Positions 19,126 to 28,633 of a stretch of 36,868 nucleotides of DNA are shown piece by piece (the stretch's first letter is position 1; every line of letters begins with the position of its first letter). This DNA comes from Comamonadaceae bacterium. Lineage in GTDB: Bacteria > Pseudomonadota > Gammaproteobacteria > Burkholderiales > Burkholderiaceae_C. The notes under the pieces are model-generated. The model did not search any database. It was not told where the DNA came from and saw nothing but the letters and a program-made list of their open reading frames with translations. Location: the NCBI GenBank assembly GCA_947447245.1, contig CANFJC010000002.1, forward strand, positions 1 to 36,868, in the 5' to 3' direction. Both the position numbers and the translations under genes were made by a program.

Positions 19126-19910
19126 CTCGGTTTGGGCCTGCGAAAGACCTGTGTATCCGCATAAAAATCGGCGTCTTCATTGGGGGGCCACCAACCTGGC
19201 AGCCCTAAAACGGGTGTGGGTAAGAAAGGTTTTTCTGCCAGTTTTTCAGTCTGCAGGTCTTGCGCCAACCAAGCATCCCATTCAGACAAAGGTAGCCCTG
19301 AAGGGACTCGCCATAAATGCACTGTGATCGCCTTGTAAGGTTTGACCAGTTTTTCCAAAGCCGCATGACCAAAAATGACAACTTGGGCCGCTTGCCAATT
19401 GGGTTTCAGTTTGACAAAGGCTGTTTGCCAATCACGCGCTTTCAAAGCATCCCAAATTGAGTCTGGCAATTGAATCAGCGCCGCATTTTCATCAAACACT
19501 GTCACGGCATCACGCACGGGCCCGCGCACAGCACCCACACCTTGCGCTCGAATGGCATCTGCTTGAACTTGGTTCAATCTTTTTTTGGCCACGGGAAATT
19601 TCAGCCAACACAGGGCGTTGAAAAAATCGTGCAAGCCATCTCGCGTGGGAACCGTTTGCGTGTCGTAGATGAACTGCTCATAGGCTTGCCCATCTGGCAA
19701 AGCCGATTGGGGTACGAACTGAACCGAACAAGTTGACTCAGTCTTTGCACCTTGCAAACTGTCATGTTGCCTGAGCAAATTCAGGGATGCATTGCAGGCT
19801 TGCTCGACTGAAGCCCCCTGCTTCACTTGCTGCGCAATCCACACGCCTTGCTCGCGCCAAGGCACAAGCCAAGGCGCCGTCCAATCGATGTCGCTTAGGC
19901 CATGCGCCAT
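19122..19910 (-). CDS. DUF3025 domain-containing protein
   Basis: [38 protein letters not shown]...[22 protein letters not shown]; 3' overlap with pyrC. Confidence 0.8.
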   Translation of the reverse strand: MAHGLSDIDWTAPWLVPWREQGVWIAQQVKQGASVEQACNASLNLLRQHDSLQGAKTESTCSVQFVPQSALPDGQAYEQFIYDTQTVPTRDGLHDFFNALCWLKFPVAKKRLNQVQADAIRAQGVGAVRGPVRDAVTVFDENAALIQLPDSIWDALKARDWQTAFVKLKPNWQAAQVVIFGHAALEKLVKPYKAITVHLWRVPSGLPLSEWDAWLAQDLQTEKLAEKPFLPTPVLGLPGWWPPNEDADFYADTQVFRRPKPS

Positions 19911-20932
19911 GGCAAGGCTTCGCCAGACCGAAGGGGCTTGAGATCAGCTTCACCAAAGGGGTAGCTTTCTGGGGGTGTCCAAGATTCTCGCTTCAAGGTG
20001 ATTTGGCCCTGGTTGCGGGGCAAGCCATAAAAGTCGGCCCCGTTGAAGCTTGCGAAGGCTTCCAATTGGTCCAATTTGCCCACGCTGTCAAAAGCCTCGG
20101 CATACATTTCCATGGCGGCGTGTGCGGTGTAACAACCCGCACAGCCAGAAGCATGTTCTTTCAAATGCGCAGGGTGTGGCGCGCTGTCGGTGCCCAAGAA
20201 AAATCGGGCATTGCCTGAAGTGGCGGCATGAAGCAAAGCCACACGGTGTGTTTCTCGTTTGAGCACCGGCAAGCAGTAGTAATGCGGCCGAATGCCACCC
20301 GTGAAAATGGCGTTGCGGTTGTAAAGCAAATGGTGCGCTGTGAGCGTGGCCCCTACAAAACGATCGGCAGACATCACATAATCTGCAGCGTCTTTGGTGG
20401 TGATGTGCTCAAACACAATTTTGAGTTCGGGAAAATCACGACGCAATGGAATGAGCTGCGTCTCAATGAAGGCTGCCTCGCGATCAAACAAATCAATGTC
20501 GCTGCTGGTCACTTCGCCGTGCACCAACAACAGCATGCCCACTTGTTGCATGGCCGCCAGCGTGGGGTAAATCTTTTTCAAATCGGTCACGCCGGCATCG
20601 CTGTTGGTGGTGGCGCCTGCAGGGTACAACTTGCAAGCCACCACGCCAGCGGCTTTGGCCTTCACAATTTCCTCGGGGGGCAAATTGTCAGTGAGGTACA
20701 AAGTCATGAGGGGCTCGAATTGAACACCCTGCGGTACAGCGGCCAAGATGCGTGATTTGTATTCAAGTGCCAAAGCTGCCGTGGTGACGGGTGGCTTCAA
20801 ATTGGGCATGATGATGGCACGGCCAAATTGAGCGGCGGTGTGCGGCACCACTGTGTGCAGTGCTGCGCCATCACGCACATGCAGGTGCCAGTCATCAGGC
20901 TTTGTGATTGTCAGATTGTTTGTCATGGTCAT
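19895..20932 (-). CDS. pyrC: Dihydroorotase
   Basis: [41 protein letters not shown]...[16 protein letters not shown]...LVHGEVT...[15 protein letters not shown]. Start may be 20926. Confidence 0.95.
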   Translation of the reverse strand: MTMTNNLTITKPDDWHLHVRDGAALHTVVPHTAAQFGRAIIMPNLKPPVTTAALALEYKSRILAAVPQGVQFEPLMTLYLTDNLPPEEIVKAKAAGVVACKLYPAGATTNSDAGVTDLKKIYPTLAAMQQVGMLLLVHGEVTSSDIDLFDREAAFIETQLIPLRRDFPELKIVFEHITTKDAADYVMSADRFVGATLTAHHLLYNRNAIFTGGIRPHYYCLPVLKRETHRVALLHAATSGNARFFLGTDSAPHPAHLKEHASGCAGCYTAHAAMEMYAEAFDSVGKLDQLEAFASFNGADFYGLPRNQGQITLKRESWTPPESYPFGEADLKPLRSGEALPWRMA

Positions 20933-21182
20933 CTTTCATTTCAGTTTTGGCGCTTTGCAAAGATTGCAACAAATCAAGCGCCTTGGCATGCAACACCTCG
21001 CCGGCCGGCGTGAGTGAGGTGGGGTAAGAGCTGCGATCAATCAAGTCAGCCCCGGCCCAAGCTTCAAGCGATTGAATGCGCCGAGAAAAGGCCGATTGGG
21101 TGACATGGCGCAACTGCGCAGACCGGCTGAAACTCCGCGTTTCAGCCAAGCTCACAAAGTCTTCAAGCCACTTGGTATCCAT
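20895..21182 (-). CDS. HTH-only LysR-type protein (95 aa; effector-binding domain absent) or LysR remnant
   Basis: [95 protein letters not shown]: complete LTTR winged HTH plus the start of the linker helix, then a charged tail and stop. Confidence 0.75.
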   Translation of the reverse strand: MDTKWLEDFVSLAETRSFSRSAQLRHVTQSAFSRRIQSLEAWAGADLIDRSSYPTSLTPAGEVLHAKALDLLQSLQSAKTEMKDDHDKQSDNHKA

Positions 21183-21189
21183 GCGCGCA

Positions 21190-23031
21190 TTATCCCGCAG
21201 TTGCTTCCTCAGAGCTGGCCTCAGAGTTTTGCTGCAAGGCCCACATTTGAGCGTATCGGCCATTGAGCTGCAGCAGGTGCGCATGGTTGCCCCGCTCAAT
21301 GATGTGCCCAGCTTCCATGACCAATATTTCATGGGCATCCACCACGGTGGACAATCGGTGGGCGATGACCAAAGTGGTTTTGTTTTGGGCCGCGCTGGCC
21401 AACTCAGCTTGAATGGCGCGCTCATTGGCCGAGTCGAGTGCCGATGTGGCTTCATCAAAAACCAAGATGGGCGGATTTTTGAGCAGCGTTCGCGCTATGG
21501 CCACGCGCTGCTTTTCACCGCCCGAGAGTTTCAAGCCGCGCTCGCCCACTGAAGTGGCATAGCCCTTGGGTGTGGAGGCGATGAAATCGTGAATGCGCGC
21601 GGCTTTGGCCGCGGTTTCAATTTCATCTTGCGTTGAACCTGTGCGGCCATAGCCAATGTTGTAAGCCACCGTATCGTTGAACAGCACGGTGTCTTGCGGC
21701 ACGATGCCCAGGGCTTTGCGCACGCTGTGCTGCGTGACTTGCCGAATGTCTTGCCCATTGATGGTGATGCGCCCTTGCTGCACGTCATAAAAGCGAAACA
21801 TCAACCGCGCCAGTGTGGACTTACCAGAACCTGAGGGGCCCACCACCGCCACTGTTTTGCCAGAAGGAATTTCAAAACTGATGTTGTGCAAAATGGGTCT
21901 GTCTGACTCATAAGCAAATGACACCGATTCAAACTTCAAAAGTGCGCTGTGTTCGCAATTCAAATCGGCAGCGTTGGGCACATCGGCCACTTCGCGCTCA
22001 CGGTCCATCAGCACAAACATTTTGTCCAAGTCAGTCAGGCTTTGTTTGATTTCGCGGTACAGCACACCCAAGAAATTCAAAGGGATGTAAAGCTGAATCA
22101 TGAAGGCATTGATCATGACCAAGTCGCCCAAGGTCATGCGCCCTTCCACCACGCCTTGCGTAGCGCGCCACAGCATGGCCACCAAAGCCGCTGCAATGAT
22201 GAGCTGCTGGCCTGTGTTGAGCAAGGACAAGGAAGTTTGCGACTTCAATCGTGCTTTGCGCAGTCGCTCTAAACTTTCGTCATACCGGCTGGCTTCATAT
22301 GCTTCATTGCCAAAGTACTTCACGGTTTCATAGTTCAGCAATGAATCGATGGCTTTGGTGTGCGCGGCTGAATCAAACTCGTTGGCCTGCTTTCTAAAAT
22401 GCGTGCGCCACTCGGTGATTCGCACTGTGAAGAAGATGTAAAAACTCAATGCGGCCAGAGTGATCCAAGCAAACCAAGCATCAAACTTAACAGCCAAAAT
22501 GCTGAGCACCAGCGTCACCTCAATCAAGGTCGGCACAATGCTGTAAAGCGAATAAGAAATCAGCGATTCAATGCCGCGCACACCGCGTTCAATGTCGCGT
22601 GTCATGCCGCCCGTTTGGCGAGCCAAATGGAAACGCAAACTCAGGGCGTGCAAATGCTGAAAGGTTTCAAGCGCAATGGTGCGCGCTGCGCCTTGCGTGG
22701 CTTTGGCAAAAACCAGTTCACGCAGTTCAGTGAAAGCGGAGGTCATCAGACGAAGCGCGCCATAGCCCACCAACAAAGCCACTGGCACCACCAAAATTTG
22801 TGCGGGGTCATTGGGCTTGAAGCTCATGGCATCGATCAAGTCTTTGAGCAAAAGGGGCACACTGACATTGGCCAATTTGGCGCCCACCATGAACAGCAAT
22901 GCCGCGGCCACTCGCCATTTGTAGGTGAGCAAATAGGGCAGCAGTCTTTTCAGGGTTCTGCTGTCTGACTCTTTGGGGGTGTTGGCAGCTGGGTTTGCTG
23001 CAGGCGGAGAACTTTCACCGTGGTGGCGCAT
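21190..23031 (-). CDS. ABC transporter permease/ATP-binding protein, Atm1/HMT type
   Basis: N-terminal TM domain; VAVVGPSGSGKSTLARLMFRFYDVQQGRITINGQDIRQVT...GERGLKLSGGEKQRVAIARTLLKNPPILVFDEATSALD. Confidence 0.92.
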   Translation of the reverse strand: MRHHGESSPPAANPAANTPKESDSRTLKRLLPYLLTYKWRVAAALLFMVGAKLANVSVPLLLKDLIDAMSFKPNDPAQILVVPVALLVGYGALRLMTSAFTELRELVFAKATQGAARTIALETFQHLHALSLRFHLARQTGGMTRDIERGVRGIESLISYSLYSIVPTLIEVTLVLSILAVKFDAWFAWITLAALSFYIFFTVRITEWRTHFRKQANEFDSAAHTKAIDSLLNYETVKYFGNEAYEASRYDESLERLRKARLKSQTSLSLLNTGQQLIIAAALVAMLWRATQGVVEGRMTLGDLVMINAFMIQLYIPLNFLGVLYREIKQSLTDLDKMFVLMDREREVADVPNAADLNCEHSALLKFESVSFAYESDRPILHNISFEIPSGKTVAVVGPSGSGKSTLARLMFRFYDVQQGRITINGQDIRQVTQHSVRKALGIVPQDTVLFNDTVAYNIGYGRTGSTQDEIETAAKAARIHDFIASTPKGYATSVGERGLKLSGGEKQRVAIARTLLKNPPILVFDEATSALDSANERAIQAELASAAQNKTTLVIAHRLSTVVDAHEILVMEAGHIIERGNHAHLLQLNGRYAQMWALQQNSEASSEEATAG

Positions 23032-23101
23032 GGGACACAATCTGAATCAAAATCAAGCTGACATTGTGCACTTGTCTGAGAGGGCACCCAAAACCCTGTG
23101 T

Positions 23102-23593
23102 TCAAGATGTGAGATAAGCAGCCGTGCCCGTTGACAGCAATTTGCCATCGGCACTGCGAAATTCCATGCGGGCATTGCCCACGCGAGCGCCCACGCGCAT
23201 GGCCTCGGCATGAATGGTGAATTTTTCGCCAATGCCAGGGCGCAGAAAATCAATGCGCAAATCGATGGTGCTGTGGCGCGCAAAGCGCTCCAATCGCTTG
23301 GCCACGGGTTCGTCCATGTGCTTGGCGCCTAAAGCGGCCATGACCGCCAAACTGCCCATGGCATCCAGGACTGCACTGATCACACCCCCGTGAATGCGGT
23401 GATAGGCAAAGTGGCCAACCAATTCTGGCTTCATGGCCAAGCTGGCCACAATGCCAGTGGCCTTGACACTTTCAACCTTCAAGCCCATCCACTGATTGAA
23501 GAGAATTTTCTCTTCGTAAATGTCGCGCAGTGCTGCAATGAACTCTGGCTCAAACTCTACGTTGGCGGGAAGGTCTGAGCGGGAGGATGTCAT
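23102..23593 (-). CDS. PaaI-like thioesterase family protein
   Basis: HotDog pattern: LVGHFAYHRIHGGVISAVLDAMGSLAVMAA...STIDLRIDFLRPGIGEKFTIHAEAMRVGARVGNARMEF. Confidence 0.83.
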   Translation of the reverse strand: MTSSRSDLPANVEFEPEFIAALRDIYEEKILFNQWMGLKVESVKATGIVASLAMKPELVGHFAYHRIHGGVISAVLDAMGSLAVMAALGAKHMDEPVAKRLERFARHSTIDLRIDFLRPGIGEKFTIHAEAMRVGARVGNARMEFRSADGKLLSTGTAAYLTS

Positions 23594-23619
23594 GCAGGGG
23601 TTCAGTCAGCAACAAGAAA

Positions 23620-24384
23620 TCAGATTTTAGAGAAGTCTGGCTTGCGCTTTTCCATGAAGGCACCAACAGCCTCACGTGCAGCAGGCTCTGACAGCATGCG
23701 CCTGAAACTTTGCCCTTCTTCGCCCATGCGTTCTATCAAGACCTTGGATTGTCCGCCCTTCATCAAGCGCTTGGTCTCAATCAAAGCAGACAAAGGTTTG
23801 GCTGCCAGTTTCTTGGCCTGAGCTTGAGCATGGCCATTGACTTCTGTTGGCGGCACCACGCGATTGACCAAACCAATTTCCAAAGCGGCTTCAGCAAAGA
23901 AGGCCTCACCCAAGAGCAAAGCTTCGGCAGCACGGTGATACCCAAACATTTGCGGCGCCAGCATGCTGGAGGCAAATTCAGGGCACAAGCCCAAATTGAC
24001 AAAGGGCATGGAAAAAGCCGCATTGTCGCCGGCATAGACCAAGTCGCAATGAAACAGCAAGGTGGTCCCAATGCCGACAGCAGGCCCTGCCACAGCGGCA
24101 ATGACGGGTTTTTCAAACATGGTCAAGGCACGCATGAAATGAAAAACCGGAGAGTCAACGGTGGAAGGCGGCTTGTTCAAAAAATCGCCAATGTCATTGC
24201 CCGCACTGAAAATGCTTTCGTGACCTTGAATGACCAAAACACGTATGGCGGGATCGGCCTGCGCTTGGTCAACGGCTTGCGCCATTGAAGCATACATGTC
24301 ACCCGTGATGGAATTCTTTTTCTCTAAGCGATTGAAGGTGAGGGTCATCACCCCTGCATCGATGTGGGTCAAAATATCTGACAT
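23620..24384 (-). CDS. Enoyl-CoA hydratase/isomerase family protein
   Basis: GVMTLTFNRLEKKNSITGDMY...VLVIQGHESIFSAGNDIGDF...KPVIAAVAGPAVGIGTTLLFHCDLVYAGDNAAFSMPFVNLGLCPE. Confidence 0.92.
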   Translation of the reverse strand: MSDILTHIDAGVMTLTFNRLEKKNSITGDMYASMAQAVDQAQADPAIRVLVIQGHESIFSAGNDIGDFLNKPPSTVDSPVFHFMRALTMFEKPVIAAVAGPAVGIGTTLLFHCDLVYAGDNAAFSMPFVNLGLCPEFASSMLAPQMFGYHRAAEALLLGEAFFAEAALEIGLVNRVVPPTEVNGHAQAQAKKLAAKPLSALIETKRLMKGGQSKVLIERMGEEGQSFRRMLSEPAAREAVGAFMEKRKPDFSKI

Positions 24385-24405
24385 GGCAAAGAATCTTTCT
24401 AAAAA

Positions 24406-24864
24406 TTAAGGAACACGCACCCAAGTTTGAGTTCGGCCAATGGGGCCAAATGAACCGCGCACTTCTAACTTGGCACCGTTTTCAATGGGGGTTAAACGCA
24501 AGCTGTAAGTTTTGCCGTTTTCTGGATCCAGAATTTCACCATCTTCCCAAACGTTTTTGCCACTCGCTTTTTTGGCACCGCGAATGATTTCCAAGCCAAC
24601 CACCGGCTGGTTCTTGCGGTCATCGCTGCACTTGTCGCACTTTGCGGCAGGGTCTGCATCTTTGCGCAGCACCTTTTCAACGCGCCCCTTCATCACACCT
24701 TGCTGCTCAAAAATAATGACCATGCTTTTGAGTTCACCCGTTTTTTCATCCAGGGTGTGCCACTGGCCCACAGGTGAGTTGGCAAGTGCAAAGGGTGTCA
24801 TGAAACATGAAAGCATCAGCGCGCTGATTTTCAAAAGCAGAGTTGTGAAGTTGTTTGTTGTCAT
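24406..24864 (-). CDS. DUF2147 domain-containing exported protein
   Basis: Signal peptide; SPVGQWHTLDEKTGELKSMVIIFEQQGVMKGRVEKVLRKDADPAAKCDKCSDDRKNQPVVGLEIIRG. Confidence 0.88.
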   Translation of the reverse strand: MTTNNFTTLLLKISALMLSCFMTPFALANSPVGQWHTLDEKTGELKSMVIIFEQQGVMKGRVEKVLRKDADPAAKCDKCSDDRKNQPVVGLEIIRGAKKASGKNVWEDGEILDPENGKTYSLRLTPIENGAKLEVRGSFGPIGRTQTWVRVP

Positions 24865-24903
24865 CGTTTAATCCTAATCAGTTGAAATTCAATCGAGTGT
24901 TCA

Positions 24904-26715
24904 TCAAGCCAAGGCCAAATCGGTGTCCATCAAAACCTCGGCACCAGAACGCGCAGTGTTCATCAAGCTTAATGTTTCAGGCAACAAACGTGCAAAGTAA
25001 AAACGCGCTGTTTGCAATTTGGCTTTGTAGAACGGATCGGGGCGTTGTGCTTCTTCTTCTGCCGCTGCTATTTTAGCCAGTGCCACTTGCGCCATGCGCG
25101 CCCAGAAGTAGGCAAACACCAAGTGGCCAGCGACACGCAAATAATCAACCGATGCCGCGCCCACTTCATCGGCATTGCCCATGGCCTTCATGCCAATTTC
25201 AGTGGTGAACTGCGTCATCTTCTGACCTAAATCTGCCAGCGGTTTGATGAACTCGGCCATGGCTTCATTGCCCATTTCTTGAGCCACCAACTTGCCAATC
25301 AATTTGCCAAATTTTTGCAAACTAGCGCCCTGATTGCCAAGCACTTTGCGCCCCAACAAGTCAAGTGACTGAATGCCATTGGTGCCTTCGTAAATCATGT
25401 TGATGCGCGCATCGCGCACATACTGCTCCATGCCCCATTCTTTGATGTAACCATGACCGCCAAAGACTTGCTGGCACAGGGTGGTGGCTTGAAAACCGTT
25501 GTCGGTTAAGAATGCTTTGACGATGGGTGTCAACAGCGCCAAGATTTCTGCGGAATCAGCACGAACCTTTTCGTCAGGATGGTTCAATTCTTTGTCGATC
25601 AGCAAAGCGCCATAACAGGCCAATGCACGACCGCCTTCTGCATAGGCCTTCGCCGTGAGCAGCATGCGCCGCACATCGGGGTGAACCAAAATAGGATCGG
25701 CTGGCTTTGAGGGGGCCTTCACGCCAGAAAGGCTGCGCATTTGAATGCGATCTTTGGCATAAGCCAATGCATTTTGATAGGCCACTTCGGTCAAGCCCAA
25801 AGACTGATTGCCCACACCCAGACGCGCGCCGTTCATCATGACAAACATGGCGGCCAAACCTTTGTTGGCTTGGCCCACCATGACGCCTGCCGCACCGTCC
25901 AACACCATCTGGCAAGTGGCATTGCCATGAATGCCCATCTTGTGCTCCAAACCGCCGCAATAAATGCCATTGCGCTCACCCAAGGAGCCATCGGCCTTCA
26001 CGTTGAATTTGGGTACGACAAACAAGCTGATGCCTTTGCTGCCCACAGGCGCATCGGGCAAGCGAGCCAGTACCAAGTGAACAATGTTGGCTGCCAAGTC
26101 ATGCTCGCCAGCACTGATGAAAATCTTTTGACCGGTGAGGCGGTAGGTGCCATCGGCTTGCGGCTCGGCCTTGGTGCGCAGCATGCCCAAATCGGTACCG
26201 CAGTGGGGCTCAGTCAGGCACATGGTGCCTGTCCACTCGCCGCTGGTGAGCTTGGGCAAGTACATGTCTTTTTGTTCTTTGGAGCCATGTGCTGACAAGC
26301 AAGCATGTGCGCCATGCGACAGGCCGGGGTACATGGTCCAGGCTTGGTTGGCAGAGTTCAGCATTTCAAAGAAGCACTGATTCACCACGAAGGGCAAACC
26401 TTGACCGCCATATTCTTCTTGCGCGCTGAGGGCCGCCCATCCACCCTCCACATATTTTTCATAAGCTTGTTTGAAACCTGCAGGCGCCTTGACTTCATGC
26501 GTATCGCGGTTCAGTTGGCAGCCTTCCTCGTCGCCAGAAACATTCAAAGGAAACACCACTTCCGCTGCAAATTTACCGCCTTCTTCCAACACCGCATTGA
26601 TGGTGTCAGCGTCGGTGTCAGCATGCTTGGGCATCGCTTTCAATTCATTTTCCAAATCGAGCAATTCGTGCAACACAAATTGAAGATCACGCAGGGGAGG
26701 GACGTAGCTTGGCAT
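24904..26715 (-). CDS. Acyl-CoA dehydrogenase (long form with C-terminal extension)
   Basis: GTMCLTEPHCGTDLGMLRTKAEPQADGTYRLTGQKIFISAGEHDL...QVFGGHGYIKEWGMEQYVRDARINMIYEGTNGIQSLDL. Confidence 0.93.
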   Translation of the reverse strand: MPSYVPPLRDLQFVLHELLDLENELKAMPKHADTDADTINAVLEEGGKFAAEVVFPLNVSGDEEGCQLNRDTHEVKAPAGFKQAYEKYVEGGWAALSAQEEYGGQGLPFVVNQCFFEMLNSANQAWTMYPGLSHGAHACLSAHGSKEQKDMYLPKLTSGEWTGTMCLTEPHCGTDLGMLRTKAEPQADGTYRLTGQKIFISAGEHDLAANIVHLVLARLPDAPVGSKGISLFVVPKFNVKADGSLGERNGIYCGGLEHKMGIHGNATCQMVLDGAAGVMVGQANKGLAAMFVMMNGARLGVGNQSLGLTEVAYQNALAYAKDRIQMRSLSGVKAPSKPADPILVHPDVRRMLLTAKAYAEGGRALACYGALLIDKELNHPDEKVRADSAEILALLTPIVKAFLTDNGFQATTLCQQVFGGHGYIKEWGMEQYVRDARINMIYEGTNGIQSLDLLGRKVLGNQGASLQKFGKLIGKLVAQEMGNEAMAEFIKPLADLGQKMTQFTTEIGMKAMGNADEVGAASVDYLRVAGHLVFAYFWARMAQVALAKIAAAEEEAQRPDPFYKAKLQTARFYFARLLPETLSLMNTARSGAEVLMDTDLALA

Positions 26716-26777
26716 GGTTGACTTTCAAAAAATTCAATGCAAGTAAAAGTGAAGAGATGTTGGGTTGGGCGGAAAAA

Positions 26778-27452
26778 TCAAGCTTGATTTCGCGCCACAA
26801 TTTCTGAAAAGCCTTTGCGAGCCCGATCAGCAGCACCGGGGTTGCGAAGAAATCTGGCTTCGTAATGCAACGCCAAAATCAGGCCATGAATTTCAAATGC
26901 CACCTGCAAGGGATCAGCCTTGGAGGTCAGGTGTTTTTCGTCTTGGGCTTGTGCCACCGAACGCTGCAAGGCGTTTTGCCAAGTGTTGACCGACGACGCC
27001 AGGGCATCGCGCACAGAGCCAGGCCGGTCATCAAACTCCACGGCCCCACTGATGTAGATACAGCCCGAATCAATTTCAGTGGTGGTGCGTTGCATCCAGT
27101 TGTCAAACAAAGATTGCAAGCGGGGCAAACCACGCGCACAACTGAGGGCCGGGTAAAAGACTTCGCTTTCAAATTGATCGTGGTATTCGCGGATGACTGA
27201 AATTTGCAATTCTTCTCGAGAACCAAAATGGGCAAACACACCCGACTTGCTCATGCCCGTGACTTCGGCCAAAGCGCCAATGGAGAGACCTTCTAAACCA
27301 ATTTGGGATGCCAAGCCCAAGGCCGCATTGACGATGGTGGCTTTGGTCTGACGACCTTTCATCAAGGTCCGTCCACTGCCATCGTCGGTGGCTTGTGGGG
27401 CTTGAGGGGGTTGTGAGAGAGAGGTGATGTGTCTAACGGTCATGGTGTGCAT
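26778..27452 (-). CDS. TetR/AcrR family transcriptional regulator
   Basis: TKATIVNAALGLASQIGLEGLSIGALAEVTGMSKSGVFAHFGSREELQISVI (TetR HTH). Start MHTMTV at 27452 preferred. Confidence 0.9.
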   Translation of the reverse strand: MHTMTVRHITSLSQPPQAPQATDDGSGRTLMKGRQTKATIVNAALGLASQIGLEGLSIGALAEVTGMSKSGVFAHFGSREELQISVIREYHDQFESEVFYPALSCARGLPRLQSLFDNWMQRTTTEIDSGCIYISGAVEFDDRPGSVRDALASSVNTWQNALQRSVAQAQDEKHLTSKADPLQVAFEIHGLILALHYEARFLRNPGAADRARKGFSEIVARNQA

Positions 27453-27458
27453 GTCTTC

Positions 27459-27482
27459 AAAATAGAACGCCCGTGCTATTTT
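27459..27482. promoter_or_regulatory. Candidate TetR autoregulatory operator (inverted repeat)
   Basis: AAAATAG-AACGCCCGTG-CTATTTT (7-bp perfect arms, 10-nt spacer), 7 bp upstream of the tetR start. Confidence 0.5.
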
Positions 27483-27513
27483 GCATGAAAAAGAATGGCA
27501 CAGCACAAAGAAA

Positions 27514-27543
27514 AGGCGAATCAGGGTTATTCCCGATTCGCCT
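27514..27543 (-). terminator. Rho-independent terminator downstream of the FAH-family gene
   Basis: On the minus strand: AGGCGAATC-GGG-AATAA-CCC(T)GATTCGCCT followed by TTTTC. Confidence 0.72.
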
Positions 27544-27586
27544 AGGGTGCCGTTTTTTCAAACGGCAAGGGTCAAAACACAGTCTT

Positions 27587-28456
27587 TTAAGCTTTGCGCT
27601 TGAAGGCCACAACCTTTTGTTTTTGTTCACCCAAACCATCGATGCCCACGTGCATGACGTCACCCTTTTTGAGGAACACGGGTGCTGGTTTACCGTCCTT
27701 TTTCACGCCCATGCCCACACCGGGCGGCGTTCCGGTGGTAATCACATCACCGGGCTCAAGGGTCATGAACTGGCTCACATAGCTGACCAATTTGGTGACC
27801 CCAAAAATCATGGTTTTGGTAGAACCATCTTGCATGCGCTGGCCATTCAAGTCCATGTACATCTTCAGATTTTGGGGGTTGGGCACTTCGTCTTTGGTGA
27901 CCATCCAAGGTCCGATGGGGCCAAAAGTGTCGCAACCCTTGCCCTTGTCCCAAGTGCCGCCCATTTCGAGTTGGTAGGCGCGCTCGCTCACGTCATTGAC
28001 GGTGCAGTAACCTGCCACATAGTCGAGGGCTTCTTTTTGTGACACATAACTGGCACGCTTGCCAATGACGATGCCCAGTTCAACTTCCCAGTCTGATTTC
28101 AAAGAACCTTTGGGCAACATGACGTCATCGTCTGGGCCTTGAATGCAAGAAGTGGCCTTGATGAAAACAATCGGCTCTTTGGGAATGGGCATGTTGGCTT
28201 CAGCCGCATGATCGGCGTAGTTCAAGCCAATGGCAATGAACTTTGGCACGTGCGACACAGGGCATCCCATGCGGGGTTTGCCTCTGACCAAGGGCAGCTT
28301 GTCAGTTTTAAGTTTGGCCAACTTGGCCAAGACTTTGTCGGACAACTGTTCAGGGCCGATGTCTGGCACCACGCCACTTAGGTCACGCAATTTTCCAGCG
28401 GCATCAATCAGGCCTGGTTTTTCTTTGCCGGGTTGGCCATAACGCACGAGTTTCAT
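27587..28456 (-). CDS. Fumarylacetoacetate hydrolase (FAH) family protein; possibly 2,4-diketo-3-deoxy-L-fuconate hydrolase-type
   Basis: MKLVRYGQPGKEKPGLIDAAGKLRDLSGVV...PKFIAIGLNYADHAAEANMPIPKEPIVFIKATSCIQGPDDDV...SDWEVELGIVIGK...CDTFGPIGPWMVTKDE...LEPGDVITTGTPPGVGMG. Confidence 0.88.
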   Translation of the reverse strand: MKLVRYGQPGKEKPGLIDAAGKLRDLSGVVPDIGPEQLSDKVLAKLAKLKTDKLPLVRGKPRMGCPVSHVPKFIAIGLNYADHAAEANMPIPKEPIVFIKATSCIQGPDDDVMLPKGSLKSDWEVELGIVIGKRASYVSQKEALDYVAGYCTVNDVSERAYQLEMGGTWDKGKGCDTFGPIGPWMVTKDEVPNPQNLKMYMDLNGQRMQDGSTKTMIFGVTKLVSYVSQFMTLEPGDVITTGTPPGVGMGVKKDGKPAPVFLKKGDVMHVGIDGLGEQKQKVVAFKRKA

Positions 28457-28474
28457 TGAGATCTCCTTAGTGAG

Positions 28475-28496
28475 TTTAGATTTAGATTTAGATTTA
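28475..28496. repeat. Short hexanucleotide tandem repeat (TTTAGA)x3 + TTTA in the 5' UTR of the FAH gene
   Basis: Sequence tttagatttagatttagattta, immediately followed by gcaaatt. Confidence 0.85.
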
Positions 28497-28633
28497 GCAA
28501 ATTAAGTATTAAAAATAGTATAATAATTTATTATAAAAGCATGAAAGATGCAATATTAATATTTAAAATATACCAAAAATCAAAATACAATATATTGTTA
28601 TTTGAATTGCATCAACACATAAAGATATATTTG

